Assembly: GCA_022448645.1 (NCBI GenBank)
Contig: JAKVBZ010000078.1
Location: 1 to 24,330 of the forward strand
Length of the DNA stretch: 24,330 nt
Direction: 5' to 3'
Source: Pirellulaceae bacterium
GTDB lineage: Bacteria; Planctomycetota; Planctomycetia; Pirellulales; Pirellulaceae
A model generated the notes under the pieces. That model had not been told where the DNA came from, did no database searches, and saw nothing but the letters and a program-made list of their open reading frames with translations. This document shows positions 8,023-16,603 of this stretch, piece by piece. Both the position numbers and the translations under genes were made by a program. The first letter of the stretch is position 1. Each line of letters opens with the position of its first letter.

Positions 8023-9387
8023 CTAGCGTCGACGCCGTGAGACTGCCAACAGACTACCTAACAACAGCAGTGCCAACGACGTGGGTTCGGGAACTAAGTT
8101 CTTCAAAACCACATTTTGGCCTTCGATAGCAATGCCATCGCTAGTCCAAATACCAGGCAGAGTCAGCGTACCGAGACTGAAGCTGCCTTGAATCGTGGCG
8201 TTCTCATCAATATTGAACAAGGTCAGATCGCCACCTGCCCAACCTCCCAGGTTTTTGATCGTGACGTCGGTCGAGCCGATAAAGTGGGCTCCGTCGGCGC
8301 CAATGTTAATCACGCTTTGCTCGGCCCCGCCAACACCCCAGGTGATCGACGGGCCTATCATGACCAGCCGGTTGCTCGAGAAGTCATTCCCGTTCAAATC
8401 AAGACTACTACCTCCAGACAGTAGACTCTCGTGAGGATTGGTAGCAGTATTACCCGATGCGTCCAGATCATGATTCAGTTGAACCGAAGCACCGTCCGCA
8501 ATTCTGATCGTCTGTGTCAGGGGACGCTGAACACTCACTTCTTGAACAGAACTGTTTCCATTGAAAAGAAAACGGCCGGCCGGACTATAGGCGCCGGTCG
8601 GGTTGGGATCCGTAAAATCGCCCTGGACACTAAGTTGTGCCGTAATGCCGCCATGGAACCAAACATTATTGGTTTCGCCTACGCCAATCGTAAGGTCTTG
8701 AACGGTATAGGATCCGTTGTAACCCCAGCTATGGTTTACGTTCACGTTACCAAGTGTGGCACCAACGCCCGAGTAAATATTATCGGTATGGACTGCCAAG
8801 GTCGAATCCGGAGACCAAACTGAACCGGGTCGAATATTCATACCACCAAAGTTGTTCTTCACGGTGACACCAGCACCAACCGTGGTACCTGTCCCAAAGT
8901 CCAATTTTCGGTCTTGCTCCCAAACACCAGGACCTTGAATCGTCATCGCTGGCAATATCAAAGTGCCGCCACCGAACGTTCTCCATTCGTTGCCGTTGAG
9001 ATCCATGACCATGGCATTTGAATCGCCAGTGTCATTGGTAAAATATCCTTCAGACGTGCAACAACTAGACGGCTGCCAGTCACTAAGCAGCTGGATCTTG
9101 TTAACCACACCAGCGGTTGTCTGCTTCCAATTCAAACGAGCATCCGGTCCGTTCGCCCCACCCGTTGTATCACTGACGGTCACTGTTCGGTCAGCTGTTG
9201 CATCACCCAGCAAGCCGTGGTCTCCACCACCGCCCTGCTCATCTGGCGTCAAGCCATTGGCCCAGTTGGCACCAACGCTCCAATCCAGAACACCTGTCCC
9301 GGAACCGAAGGGCCGTTCGACGGCATCACCCGAAACACTTGTCATTGCGGTCACGACAACAACTAACAAAAACGTTCTCATATTCAT
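8023..9387 (-). CDS. PEP-CTERM sorting domain protein (454 residues)
   Basis: This secreted protein is probably anchored or released by an exosortase. The N-terminus MNMRTFLLVVVVTAMTSVSG is a Sec signal. The C-terminus has the full PEP-CTERM tripartite signal: VPEPTS (432-437), a hydrophobic stretch, and RRRR at the end. The middle is a beta-rich, Gly/Asn/Asp/Thr-rich region without enzyme motifs. It is paralogous to the first half of the 839-residue neighbour: both have GVVNKIQL, a Cys-Cys pair, TGD-NA-V-DLNG and P-MTI in the same order. The start at 9387 is preferred over a TTG eight codons upstream because AGGAG lies 7 nt before it. A conserved hairpin leader precedes it and a strong terminator follows. 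No exosortase gene is in the window. Confidence 0.88.
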   Translation of the reverse strand: MNMRTFLLVVVVTAMTSVSGDAVERPFGSGTGVLDWSVGANWANGLTPDEQGGGGDHGLLGDATADRTVTVSDTTGGANGPDARLNWKQTTAGVVNKIQLLSDWQPSSCCTSEGYFTNDTGDSNAMVMDLNGNEWRTFGGGTLILPAMTIQGPGVWEQDRKLDFGTGTTVGAGVTVKNNFGGMNIRPGSVWSPDSTLAVHTDNIYSGVGATLGNVNVNHSWGYNGSYTVQDLTIGVGETNNVWFHGGITAQLSVQGDFTDPNPTGAYSPAGRFLFNGNSSVQEVSVQRPLTQTIRIADGASVQLNHDLDASGNTATNPHESLLSGGSSLDLNGNDFSSNRLVMIGPSITWGVGGAEQSVINIGADGAHFIGSTDVTIKNLGGWAGGDLTLFNIDENATIQGSFSLGTLTLPGIWTSDGIAIEGQNVVLKNLVPEPTSLALLLLGSLLAVSRRRR

Positions 9388-9454
9388 TAGTCCACTCCTA
9401 TTCTTTAACAAAGGGTTACCAAATTTTCACATTAAGTGTGTGTCGTAAAACAAC

Positions 9455-9554
9455 AAAAAAAGCTAGTGAACCTGAATCTTCGATTTGCTTACTCTGACGT
9501 ATGCGTAACACGTCTGGGGAGCAAAAAAACGAAGCTGCAGATCCGCTAGCTTTT
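9455..9554 (-). promoter_or_regulatory. 5' leader hairpin with T7 tract, copy 2 (upstream of the 454-residue PEP-CTERM gene)
   Basis: In the direction of the gene, an outer stem AAAAGCTAG/CTAGCTTTT (9546-9554 with 9458-9466) continues after one mismatch into seven pairs (9538-9544 with 9468-9474, two of them G-U). It then continues into CTTCG/CGAAG (9478-9482 with 9530-9534). The 3' arm runs into seven Ts (9461-9455), the layout of an intrinsic terminator or attenuator. The tract ends 67 nt before the start codon, exactly as in copy 1. A second T7 run lies inside the loop. Confidence 0.6.
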
Positions 9555-9559
9555 GAAAT

Positions 9560-9587
9560 GTTCTAGTTATAAAGTCTGTCATTGGCG
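9560..9587 (-). promoter_or_regulatory. putative promoter block, copy 2
   Basis: On the minus strand CGCCAATGA (9587-9579) precedes TAGAAC (9565-9560), with 16 nt between CGCCAA and TAGAAC. The same arrangement stands before the other PEP-CTERM gene. TAGAAC resembles a -10 element; the -35-like part is not canonical and would suit an alternative sigma factor or an activator site. It would start transcription at the foot of the leader hairpin. The remaining bases up to 9818 show no gene. Confidence 0.35.
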
Positions 9588-9818
9588 TGTTCATTAAGTG
9601 AGAAAAGAAAAGTTAGTTTATGCAGATATCGTATAGTCTAATTGAAATGACTGGAGTGTCAAGGATTGCGAAAAAAGCAGTACTATGCTTCGTTTCAAAA
9701 CTAAAAACTGCTCGGTGCGTACGTGAGCTGCAGGCGCTAGCCACGGGCAGCCAACAGTCATGAAACCGACCTTGGCGATTCGACGCTAACGAGTTTGGCT
9801 TACGTTTTGATATATACC

Positions 9819-12338
9819 CTAGTTCTCCGGACGTCGATTATTGATCAAACCCAGATAACTCAGCAGCAAGCATCCAAGACCGAGTAGTCCGAACGATGTG
9901 GGTTCGGGCACCTGGCTGGCCTCGGCGCTCCCATAGCCACCTGGGGAAAAATTAGCAGACAGTCCATTGAAGTCTGTGATATCAACATCCCCGTCGAAGT
10001 CAAAATCAGCATCGGTCCAAGTGTTGTCTATGCCCGCTGGGGAAAAATTGGAGGACAGTGTGTTAAAGTCCGTAATATCAACGTCCCGATCGCCGTCGGC
10101 GTCACCCAGTTGCGCTGCCAGGTAGGTCAACTGCGCGGACGTGTTGTTGTACGTGACCACCGGACCGCCTTGGCCGTTACCCGCGAATAGTCCAAATCCT
10201 AAGTGCTCTCCCGCTGTCGGTTCGTTATCAAATGTTCCAATCAGTGACGAGGCGGTGAGAACAGGAATCGTGTATTCGGCACCACGCGTTCCATCAAAAC
10301 CTGTCGCTGTCACCACCAGATCGCCGCCCAATACGGCTGCGTCGGTGATCGCCAACTGATCATGACCATTCGAGTCTCCCGCAGCGCCGTCGCCGGCGAT
10401 TTCGATCGACAACGTCGCCGAACTGGACTGGCTGTAACCAGCTGCTACCGTTAAGACGCCGATGTTGTTGCCGGGCGCGACGATTTTTTGATTGTCGAGT
10501 CCGCCTCCCAAAGTACCGGTGCCTCCTACCGAACCGTCGGATACAACGAGGGAACCGTGGGAAGTTCCTGGGATACCGTTGACGTCCAGTCGACCTGCTC
10601 CGGTCTTGCTCACCGTATTTCCACCGAGATCCATTGCGCTGACCGATAAAGTTGATCCGAGTGCAACGTTCACCGTGGCGTCAGATTGGATGTTAAGATT
10701 GACGTCGATGACGTGATTTCCGGCGGTAGCTGTCACGCTCGCCCCTTCCGCCACGGTATTCCCGTTCAGATAAATGGCACCAGCTCCAGTGAGACGATAG
10801 CTGTTGGCATGGTTGAATTCGATTTGGGCTACCGTCAAGTCCGCAGCTACCGTCACGTCGGCGTCTGAGGTGATGGCACTGCCAAACAGGACCGCAGCAG
10901 CTAAGCTGTTGGGAACCTGAGCTGGATTCCAATGACTGCCCGTGTTCCAATCGCCGGAGCCCGTATTGGTCCATTCAAAATCCATTAATGAGGGCACACT
11001 AGTACCTACTAGATTCAGCAGGACAAGTTGCGTACCGGTGTCGGAAAGACCGTCATGTGTCCATCCCGAAGGCAAGCTGACGGAACCGAGCATCGGACCG
11101 TAAACGCCCTTTGTCACCCCGTGGTAGTCGAACAGTACAAAATCATTGCCGGAGTTCCATCCGCCCTGGTCCGTGATCTGGACATTGAACTGCCCGATGT
11201 TCCCCAATCCATCCGTGACATCAATCACGCTGCTGTCAGTTCCAGCGCCCCAGATGATGTCCGTTCCTTCACCCACAACCAGCTGGTTCGTGAGGAAATC
11301 AAACCCGTTCAGATCAATGGTTCCGGCGGTGAGCCAGGTCGATTCATGTGGATTAATGGCCGTATTCGCCGAAGCATTCAAGTCGTGCAAAAGCTCTACA
11401 TTCGCGTTGCCCTTGATGTTGATCGAATTCTGCAAAGTACGGTGAATGTTGATTTGCTGGACGTCGCCCGGTCCCTGGAATTCCAAACGTCCGTTCGTAT
11501 AGTCACCTGTCGTGTTGAGGTCAGTGATATTTCCGTGGAGTCGAAACTGTTGGGGAATGCCCTGCAGAAGATCAATGCGAGAGCCTACCTCCACGTTCAC
11601 ATCGCCTTGAACCTCGAACGTACCATTGTTGGAAAAGAGTCCACCTTCAGCGCCTGGTTGGTTAATGACGTCCAGGTCACCGACGCGAGTGGTTCCCGTA
11701 AAAACACCAGAATCACCTTCGATGATCAACTTAGATGTCGGATCCCAAGTAAGATAACCATTAGGACCGTTATAAGTATTGTTGTATCCGCCGAATACCG
11801 AGCGGATCGTCACGTCAGCACCGACGACGACCTGACTGGTAGTCCACTCCATCTTCCGCGCGTAAACCAGCTCGCCGCCCGGTTGGGAACTCATAATGGT
11901 CATTGGTGGAAAGACGTGTGATGTGCCCTGCAATTGAGTTCTCCGAAAACCGTTCAGATCCAGGACTAGTGCATTCGGATCACCCGTCGTATTGGTGTAG
12001 TTGAGATCTTGATGGCAGCATTGAGACGGAATCCAGTCGGTGTTGAGTTGTATCTTATTCACCACCCCACCCCCGGTGGACTGGTTCCAGCCTAAAGATT
12101 CGTCCGGACTAAAGCCGTTGACAGTCACCGTACGATTGACAGTCGTGTTCCCCAGAACCCCTCGGTCGTCCCCATCGCCGGGCCCGGAGTTACCCACCCA
12201 GTTCAGGTTGTCATCCCAACTCGTACCGTCCCCTCCGCCATCCCAAAGAACGTCAATAGCCGAGGATGGAATGGACAGGCCAAACATCGCACCCACAAGT
12301 ACGATTGCTGACACGAAACGGATTCTGTTGCAGTGCAT
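9819..12338 (-). CDS. PEP-CTERM protein with dockerin-like module (839 residues)
   Basis: This is a secreted surface protein. The N-terminus MHCNRIRFVSAIVLVGAM is a Sec signal. Residues about 28-450 are paralogous to the 454-residue neighbour (GVVNKIQL, QCC, TGDPNALVLDLNG, and the shared NPHES segment). About 470-730 is a second beta-rich region resembling autotransporter-associated strand repeats (GSGDWNTGSHWNP, then GNTVSKTGAGRL, then VAPGNNIGVLTV). Residues 744-803 hold two dockerin-type calcium loops, each with VDITDFN and followed by a phenylalanine. PEP-CTERM follows: VPEPTS at 810, a hydrophobic helix, then NNRR. The start at 12338 is chosen for the signal peptide and because it gives the same 67-nt leader spacing as the paralogue; an ATG 23 codons upstream lies inside the leader. 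Dockerin-like modules beside PEP-CTERM are known in this phylum. The partner is unknown. Confidence 0.88.
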   Translation of the reverse strand: MHCNRIRFVSAIVLVGAMFGLSIPSSAIDVLWDGGGDGTSWDDNLNWVGNSGPGDGDDRGVLGNTTVNRTVTVNGFSPDESLGWNQSTGGGVVNKIQLNTDWIPSQCCHQDLNYTNTTGDPNALVLDLNGFRRTQLQGTSHVFPPMTIMSSQPGGELVYARKMEWTTSQVVVGADVTIRSVFGGYNNTYNGPNGYLTWDPTSKLIIEGDSGVFTGTTRVGDLDVINQPGAEGGLFSNNGTFEVQGDVNVEVGSRIDLLQGIPQQFRLHGNITDLNTTGDYTNGRLEFQGPGDVQQINIHRTLQNSINIKGNANVELLHDLNASANTAINPHESTWLTAGTIDLNGFDFLTNQLVVGEGTDIIWGAGTDSSVIDVTDGLGNIGQFNVQITDQGGWNSGNDFVLFDYHGVTKGVYGPMLGSVSLPSGWTHDGLSDTGTQLVLLNLVGTSVPSLMDFEWTNTGSGDWNTGSHWNPAQVPNSLAAAVLFGSAITSDADVTVAADLTVAQIEFNHANSYRLTGAGAIYLNGNTVAEGASVTATAGNHVIDVNLNIQSDATVNVALGSTLSVSAMDLGGNTVSKTGAGRLDVNGIPGTSHGSLVVSDGSVGGTGTLGGGLDNQKIVAPGNNIGVLTVAAGYSQSSSATLSIEIAGDGAAGDSNGHDQLAITDAAVLGGDLVVTATGFDGTRGAEYTIPVLTASSLIGTFDNEPTAGEHLGFGLFAGNGQGGPVVTYNNTSAQLTYLAAQLGDADGDRDVDITDFNTLSSNFSPAGIDNTWTDADFDFDGDVDITDFNGLSANFSPGGYGSAEASQVPEPTSFGLLGLGCLLLSYLGLINNRRPEN

Positions 12339-12405
12339 ATTCAAAGGTTCGCCTCGAAAATTTTTACTCGTAGTACCATTCAAAGTGCGCGGGTCAACAC
12401 CGCAC

Positions 12406-12502
12406 AAAAAAAGCTAGTGGACCACCAGCTACGATTTGTTAACGATCTTAAAAAAACGACTTTTCCGCCAACAACAAATCAAGCTGCAAGTCCGCTAGCT
12501 TT
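12406..12502 (-). promoter_or_regulatory. 5' leader hairpin with T7 tract, copy 1 (upstream of the 839-residue PEP-CTERM gene)
   Basis: In the direction of the gene, AAAGCTAG pairs with CTAGCTTT (12495-12502 with 12410-12417). After one mismatch GGAC pairs with GTCC (12490-12493 with 12419-12422). Further in are CAGCT/AGCTG (12482-12486 with 12426-12430) and GATTTGTT/AACAAATC (12473-12480 with 12433-12440). The 3' arm ends in seven Ts (12412-12406), and the start codon is 67 nt further on. The outer and middle segments match copy 2 in sequence; the inner helices keep pairing with different bases. An inner T7 run is also shared. Confidence 0.6.
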
Positions 12503-12506
12503 GCGT

Positions 12507-12535
12507 ATTCTAAATTTTCAAACTCATCATTGGCG
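12507..12535 (-). promoter_or_regulatory. putative promoter block, copy 1
   Basis: On the minus strand CGCCAATGA (12535-12527) is followed by TAGAAT (12512-12507), 17 nt after CGCCAA. The block is shared with the other PEP-CTERM gene, and the hairpin starts within a few bases downstream. The sigma factor cannot be identified. From 12536 to 12837 I see no gene. Confidence 0.35.
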
Positions 12536-12722
12536 GTCAAATAGTTTGAGCGGTTATCTGGCAGAGTCAAAGTGTAACTGACAGCCGTTACTTCCAGTCA
12601 CACAACACGTTACCTAGTGAACCATTCATTTTGACAAGGAAAAACCGTATTGTCAACGATTTGCATGAAAAGTGCGTATTTAAGGGCCGTCCAGTCTTAG
12701 ACTCTTTACGAAAACTGAGCCT

Positions 12723-12753
12723 ACAGCCCCCCGACGAGTGAATCGGGGTTGTC
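12723..12753 (-). terminator. possible terminator stem after the DUF4838 gene
   Basis: CCCCGA and TCGGGG pair across a loop of about 8 nt and are flanked by weaker pairs, about 85 nt after the DUF4838 stop. There is no T-run in the minus direction, so intrinsic termination is doubtful. Confidence 0.25.
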
Positions 12754-12837
12754 AAACAGCGCTAACCACTTACAGCGCCGACCGTTAAGTCACCCGAAAT
12801 CATGGGACGATGAATGCTTCACGATTGGTGCGACCCA

Positions 12838-14754
12838 TCAGCGATTGTTGGCGATGCCCTCACTCAGGTATCGTTGGAAATCCGCCTCCGTGAAGGGTGT
12901 GTCGTCGCACCACGGATGCGAGGTAGCGTTCGTTGAGCTGGGCAGGCTGTCTGCGGCCGGGTCGGGGGTTTGGCCCCAGAACTTGTAGTTCGCAGCGATC
13001 ATGGCCATCCGCAGAGACACCATGTAGTTATCTCGGGTGCGATAAATAAATTTCATCAAATCGGTTGTTGCTTGTTGCAGCTCTAAAAGGATTTCGGGTT
13101 CGGCATCGACTTCTCCGTATTGCCCTACACTCTTGGTCGGTTTGGTCGCGACGAAGTCCTGAAAGTCCAACCACATCTCGACGTAGCGGGTATGTTTGAT
13201 GAGATCTTCAATCCGGCCACGAACACCTGGATCTGTGGCTCCCTGATAGGCCTCGTCGAGTGCCTGATACATCGCGCCCACTCGAGCCCGGCCGTAGGGA
13301 ATGTTCGAATCGGGCAGGAACAACTCGTAGAAACGACGCATGGGAACTTGTACCTCGCCAAAGCTGCGAGCGTAAAAGTCATCCAGCAACTCGTCGACCC
13401 GCTCCACCGTATCGGTATCCCACAGTGTGTGGGCCATTATGTAGTGAACGAGGTTGTCACCCGGAGAAAGGCCTGTGTCGATCAAATACGTACTGAAGTC
13501 GAACTTGCGATCCAGCTCGGCGATTCGATGAGCCTTGTCACGAGGATGTGGAATGCCGTTGGGAAGGCTCCGTCTTCCTGTGTAATAACCGCCGTAGGCA
13601 TAGGTTAACAGACGATTGTTCGGGGCCTTTTCTCGCCAGCCCGTGACAATCTCCTCAAACGTGTAGGGCCCCTGAAACATCGCCTGAGCCGGTTGGATGA
13701 TGACGTCCGGATCGACGTCGATCGAAGGCGGCGGGGCATGGTAGTAGTAGGCCAACATGCCGACATGCCGTTGTCGACCGTCGTTGAAATGAGCGCGAAC
13801 CTTTTGCATGACCTGGTTCGCCATGTTCACGACGTAATCAGTAATCACACTGTGGTTGCCGGCTTTGAATTCAGCCTGCATCTTGTTGCTACCCCGATAT
13901 CCATCGTCAGGGTCAATCCCGACTACGAAAGTACTGGGGTCGGTCTCGAATTGTTCGATGACGTAATCGGCGATCATCTGAATCACGGCAGGGTTGTCGA
14001 GGTTTAACAGGTTCCAGCTCTCATCGTGGTAGAACTCGCGCGGGATGTCGGACAGGCCATGTTTGGTTTTGTAGTCGGTGATGATACCGGTCCACGCATG
14101 CCCGACGGAGATGACTCCCTCCTTTTGTAATCGGTTTCGAATGAAGAACTGGCTGATTTCGGGATTCCGTGAAGGGAGCCATCCTCCTTGGTAAAAAATG
14201 CCGCGACACTCATAGTCTGGTATTTTCAAGTCATTGACGGCCAAATCAAAATTGGCAACTTGTGGAACGATGTCCCAGTTCTTGCCCGGCTGGAATTGAC
14301 GGTGACCCAGGTGGAAGAGCAGGTCCCAAATGGCGAACTCCACTGCCGTGGGGCTGGCGCCGATGACCTGCAGGCCGTCAGAATGCGTGCGGAGAAGATA
14401 TTCGCTGCGCCGAAATGGATTTGTTGATTCGAATTGGTTCTCCAGTCCCAGAAGCGGAAAATCACTGGCCACGCCTACAGCGATACCTTGTGTGCCGTCT
14501 CCGGTCTGGACGTTGACTTCGTTGCCCGTGATCCGCTGCAGGTAATCGGCGAGCGTCGCGGCTGTTCCTTGCACCTCTTCAGATGCGTCTCCGCCAATCG
14601 TAATATCAAATTGAACGACATTGTCAGCGATCAGTCGAATGCTGCTGCCCACTTGTTCGTTGAGCTCAGCAGCATCGCACGTCGCGCTGACAAGTAGGCT
14701 CGGCAATATCCATCCCCAAAGACACAGGACCGTGGCTGATTGTTTTGGTTTCAT
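12838..14754 (-). CDS. secreted DUF4838 protein, alpha-glucuronidase-like N-terminal domain
   Basis: This is a 638-residue exported protein, probably a periplasmic or surface carbohydrate-active enzyme or binder. A Sec signal covers about residues 1-29 (ending SATCDAAE). Residues about 40-165 resemble the non-catalytic domain found before GH67/GH115-type barrels (TLADYLQRITG, AVGVASDFP, EFAIWDLLFHLGHRQFQPG). Residues about 165-480 match the DUF4838 type, with RGIFYQGGWLPS, VVGIDPDDGY, LAYYYHAPPP and LLTYAYGGYY. The end (CDDTPFTEADFQRYLSEGI) looks like a natural C-terminus. AAGGAG 9 nt before the ATG supports the start. The upstream gene on the same strand is the beta-propeller protein, 220 nt away, so co-transcription is possible but unproven. 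The catalytic residues and substrate are not known for this family. Confidence 0.85.
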   Translation of the reverse strand: MKPKQSATVLCLWGWILPSLLVSATCDAAELNEQVGSSIRLIADNVVQFDITIGGDASEEVQGTAATLADYLQRITGNEVNVQTGDGTQGIAVGVASDFPLLGLENQFESTNPFRRSEYLLRTHSDGLQVIGASPTAVEFAIWDLLFHLGHRQFQPGKNWDIVPQVANFDLAVNDLKIPDYECRGIFYQGGWLPSRNPEISQFFIRNRLQKEGVISVGHAWTGIITDYKTKHGLSDIPREFYHDESWNLLNLDNPAVIQMIADYVIEQFETDPSTFVVGIDPDDGYRGSNKMQAEFKAGNHSVITDYVVNMANQVMQKVRAHFNDGRQRHVGMLAYYYHAPPPSIDVDPDVIIQPAQAMFQGPYTFEEIVTGWREKAPNNRLLTYAYGGYYTGRRSLPNGIPHPRDKAHRIAELDRKFDFSTYLIDTGLSPGDNLVHYIMAHTLWDTDTVERVDELLDDFYARSFGEVQVPMRRFYELFLPDSNIPYGRARVGAMYQALDEAYQGATDPGVRGRIEDLIKHTRYVEMWLDFQDFVATKPTKSVGQYGEVDAEPEILLELQQATTDLMKFIYRTRDNYMVSLRMAMIAANYKFWGQTPDPAADSLPSSTNATSHPWCDDTPFTEADFQRYLSEGIANNR

Positions 14755-14974
14755 ATCAGGAGTCTCCTTGATGAAGGAAAAATAAAATAAAATGATGACC
14801 AGGAAATCTTTGTCGTTCTAAACCCATTTTTCGGCTAGCAGGACGCATTTAACGCTCAAAGCGGTTTCATTACTCCTTGGATGTTAGGAATCGTAATTCG
14901 ACCGATTCAGGCGGTAGCCAAATCTAGTCGCCCGCAGCCACATGGTTCGGCAGCCGAGCCAGCCTTTCTCCCTG

Positions 14975-16546
14975 TCATTCTTGGGAGTCGGTGCGGTCGC
15001 ACCAATACGAATAAAAGCTTGCATTGAGGACACGAAAGCGGAGGCGAACCGTACGATTGGCGAGGTTTGTCGCATCACCCTGCTCCCACCTGATCATCCC
15101 GCGAGGCTGATCACCTGTCGTCGGCGCCGAGCGTGCCAACATATGGTCATCCTCATCCAGCGCTTCCACGATGAGTTTTCCTTGATGGCGGGCATGTACG
15201 TTGACAAACAGCTGATTTCCTTGGAACACAAAAGGTTCCGTAACGAGTACCCCTTCCGTATCGCCGGCGTCAAGGGATATGAATCCGTCCCGGCGAAGAA
15301 CTGCCAGGCAAATCGCTCCTTGATCGGATAGTCGTTCACTGATGATGGCATAGCTCTTTGCTCCAGAGTAATAAAACCACAGCTCGTCGCCGCGCACCAG
15401 CGGATAGTCTCCGTTCATGATGCAATGCGTGTCATAGGCTCCGCTGCCAACGCGCGACGGGCCAATGAACGCCTGGCGATTTCCCAATCGCTTCCAATTC
15501 TGCAGGTCGCGGCTACAGGCCAACTGAATCTCAAAAATGGCGGTTGCGTCACCACCTTGGTCCGTGTCCTTGCGAAGCCGCTCAGGCAGGTCCATTTCGT
15601 CAAACCCTTCCCAGCCCGGCGGCATCTGAGCCGTGCGATAGTACATCATCGGCAGCCCGATGAATAACCCCTCATAGCCGAATACACCCATCCGATAGAC
15701 TTGCGAGTTGTAGTCTTGTGGCCGGTTGTACTCTGGGTCTTTTAGCGTTGGATCTTTGAATCGTTCCTCAATCTTTTTTAATCCGATCTCCATGTCTCGC
15801 TGGTCCGCTTCGAGGATCAGGCCATGAAAGTCCCAATTCTCAAAGTCCCGACTGGTACTCAAGATCACTTTGCGATCCGACCAGTGACCTTTCCGTGAAG
15901 CGACAATAAACAAGTGCCGACTTTGGTCGAAGGAAAAAGTGTAGGTGTCCCGGTTTTGGACGTGAATGTCGAGTCCCTTCCATCGCCTACCGTCTGGCGA
16001 GACGGCCATGCAGAACGGAGGCAAGGCTGACTTGTACCGCCGCTGTGGATCAGGATCGGTCGGATCGTAAACGACACAATGTGGGCCATAACGTTTTTCT
16101 TGGAACTCGAAGGAGATATAGTTGTTGGCCTTGGATCCCTCAAATTCGAACTGCCCCAGGTTCGGTTTGGTCCAATGCAATCCGTCTTGGCTTTCCCAAT
16201 ACGCGCTCGCCTCCCAATACCCACCTACCGATCGTGGTGTTGTTGTCCAACATTTCCAGATTCGTTCGTTGGGGTCCCAAATCGGCGGTGTGTGAATCTG
16301 GATGACGTATTGGTCCGGTCCAGAGCGATCTGGATCACAGCGAATGACTGCACCTTTCTTGTCAGGCTGGTGCATGGTGCGCTTAAGGTTGTCCAGCTGT
16401 GCAATCCCCATGTCGTCCAGGAAAAGCTGACGTTGACCAACCGGTACGTTGAACGCGACCTGCGGGTTATCCGCCATACAGCACAAATTGATCGCTGCCA
16501 ATTGATAAGCCAAAGTCGAGATTAGTAGGCAGTTGTTTTTTAACAT
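14975..16546 (-). CDS. secreted five-bladed beta-propeller protein (GH32/GH43-like), 523 residues
   Basis: The start at 16546 has AGGAA 8 nt upstream and gives a Sec signal (MLKNNCLLISTLAYQLAA). A longer frame starting 19 codons upstream has no such support. The body shows repeating blade motifs of GH32/GH43-type propellers: LFLDD (41-45), IWDPNERIWKCWTT (about 88-102), SQDGLHWTKP (119-128), SRDFENWDF and SRDLQNWKRLG, with RRYKSA and MAVSPDGRRWKG between. A C-terminal beta-sandwich of about 90 residues ends the protein (NVHARHQGKLIVEALD to RTVRLRFRV). It is paralogous to the protein at 18468-20015. A glycosidase role is likely by fold, but I cannot assign the catalytic acids with confidence. 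Confidence 0.82.
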   Translation of the reverse strand: MLKNNCLLISTLAYQLAAINLCCMADNPQVAFNVPVGQRQLFLDDMGIAQLDNLKRTMHQPDKKGAVIRCDPDRSGPDQYVIQIHTPPIWDPNERIWKCWTTTPRSVGGYWEASAYWESQDGLHWTKPNLGQFEFEGSKANNYISFEFQEKRYGPHCVVYDPTDPDPQRRYKSALPPFCMAVSPDGRRWKGLDIHVQNRDTYTFSFDQSRHLFIVASRKGHWSDRKVILSTSRDFENWDFHGLILEADQRDMEIGLKKIEERFKDPTLKDPEYNRPQDYNSQVYRMGVFGYEGLFIGLPMMYYRTAQMPPGWEGFDEMDLPERLRKDTDQGGDATAIFEIQLACSRDLQNWKRLGNRQAFIGPSRVGSGAYDTHCIMNGDYPLVRGDELWFYYSGAKSYAIISERLSDQGAICLAVLRRDGFISLDAGDTEGVLVTEPFVFQGNQLFVNVHARHQGKLIVEALDEDDHMLARSAPTTGDQPRGMIRWEQGDATNLANRTVRLRFRVLNASFYSYWCDRTDSQE

Positions 16547-16603
16547 CGGTAGTTCCTGAATAAGGGCCGGCCCGGCGTAGGCGCTGGAATATCGACGGAT
16601 CAC

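Noticed and set aside
9455..9554. MITE or other small mobile element, since both copies have inverted ends
   Set aside because: No target duplication was seen, the ends are part of a longer stem, homology runs on into the promoter-like block, and the spacing to the start codon is constant.
11028..11921. 297-residue plus-strand open frame
   Set aside because: It lies wholly antisense to the well-supported 839-residue PEP-CTERM gene and shows no domain or ribosome binding site.
12406..12510. Cyclic-di-GMP-I (GEMM) riboswitch, because the minus strand of copy 1 contains ACGCAAAGC
   Set aside because: Copy 2 lacks this string at the same place, and the other conserved GEMM segments and the two-stem layout are absent.
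14944..14960. Near-palindrome GGTTCGG-CAG-CCGAGCC as terminator of the beta-propeller gene
   Set aside because: No T-run on either strand and the loop is only three bases; probably chance in GC-rich sequence.
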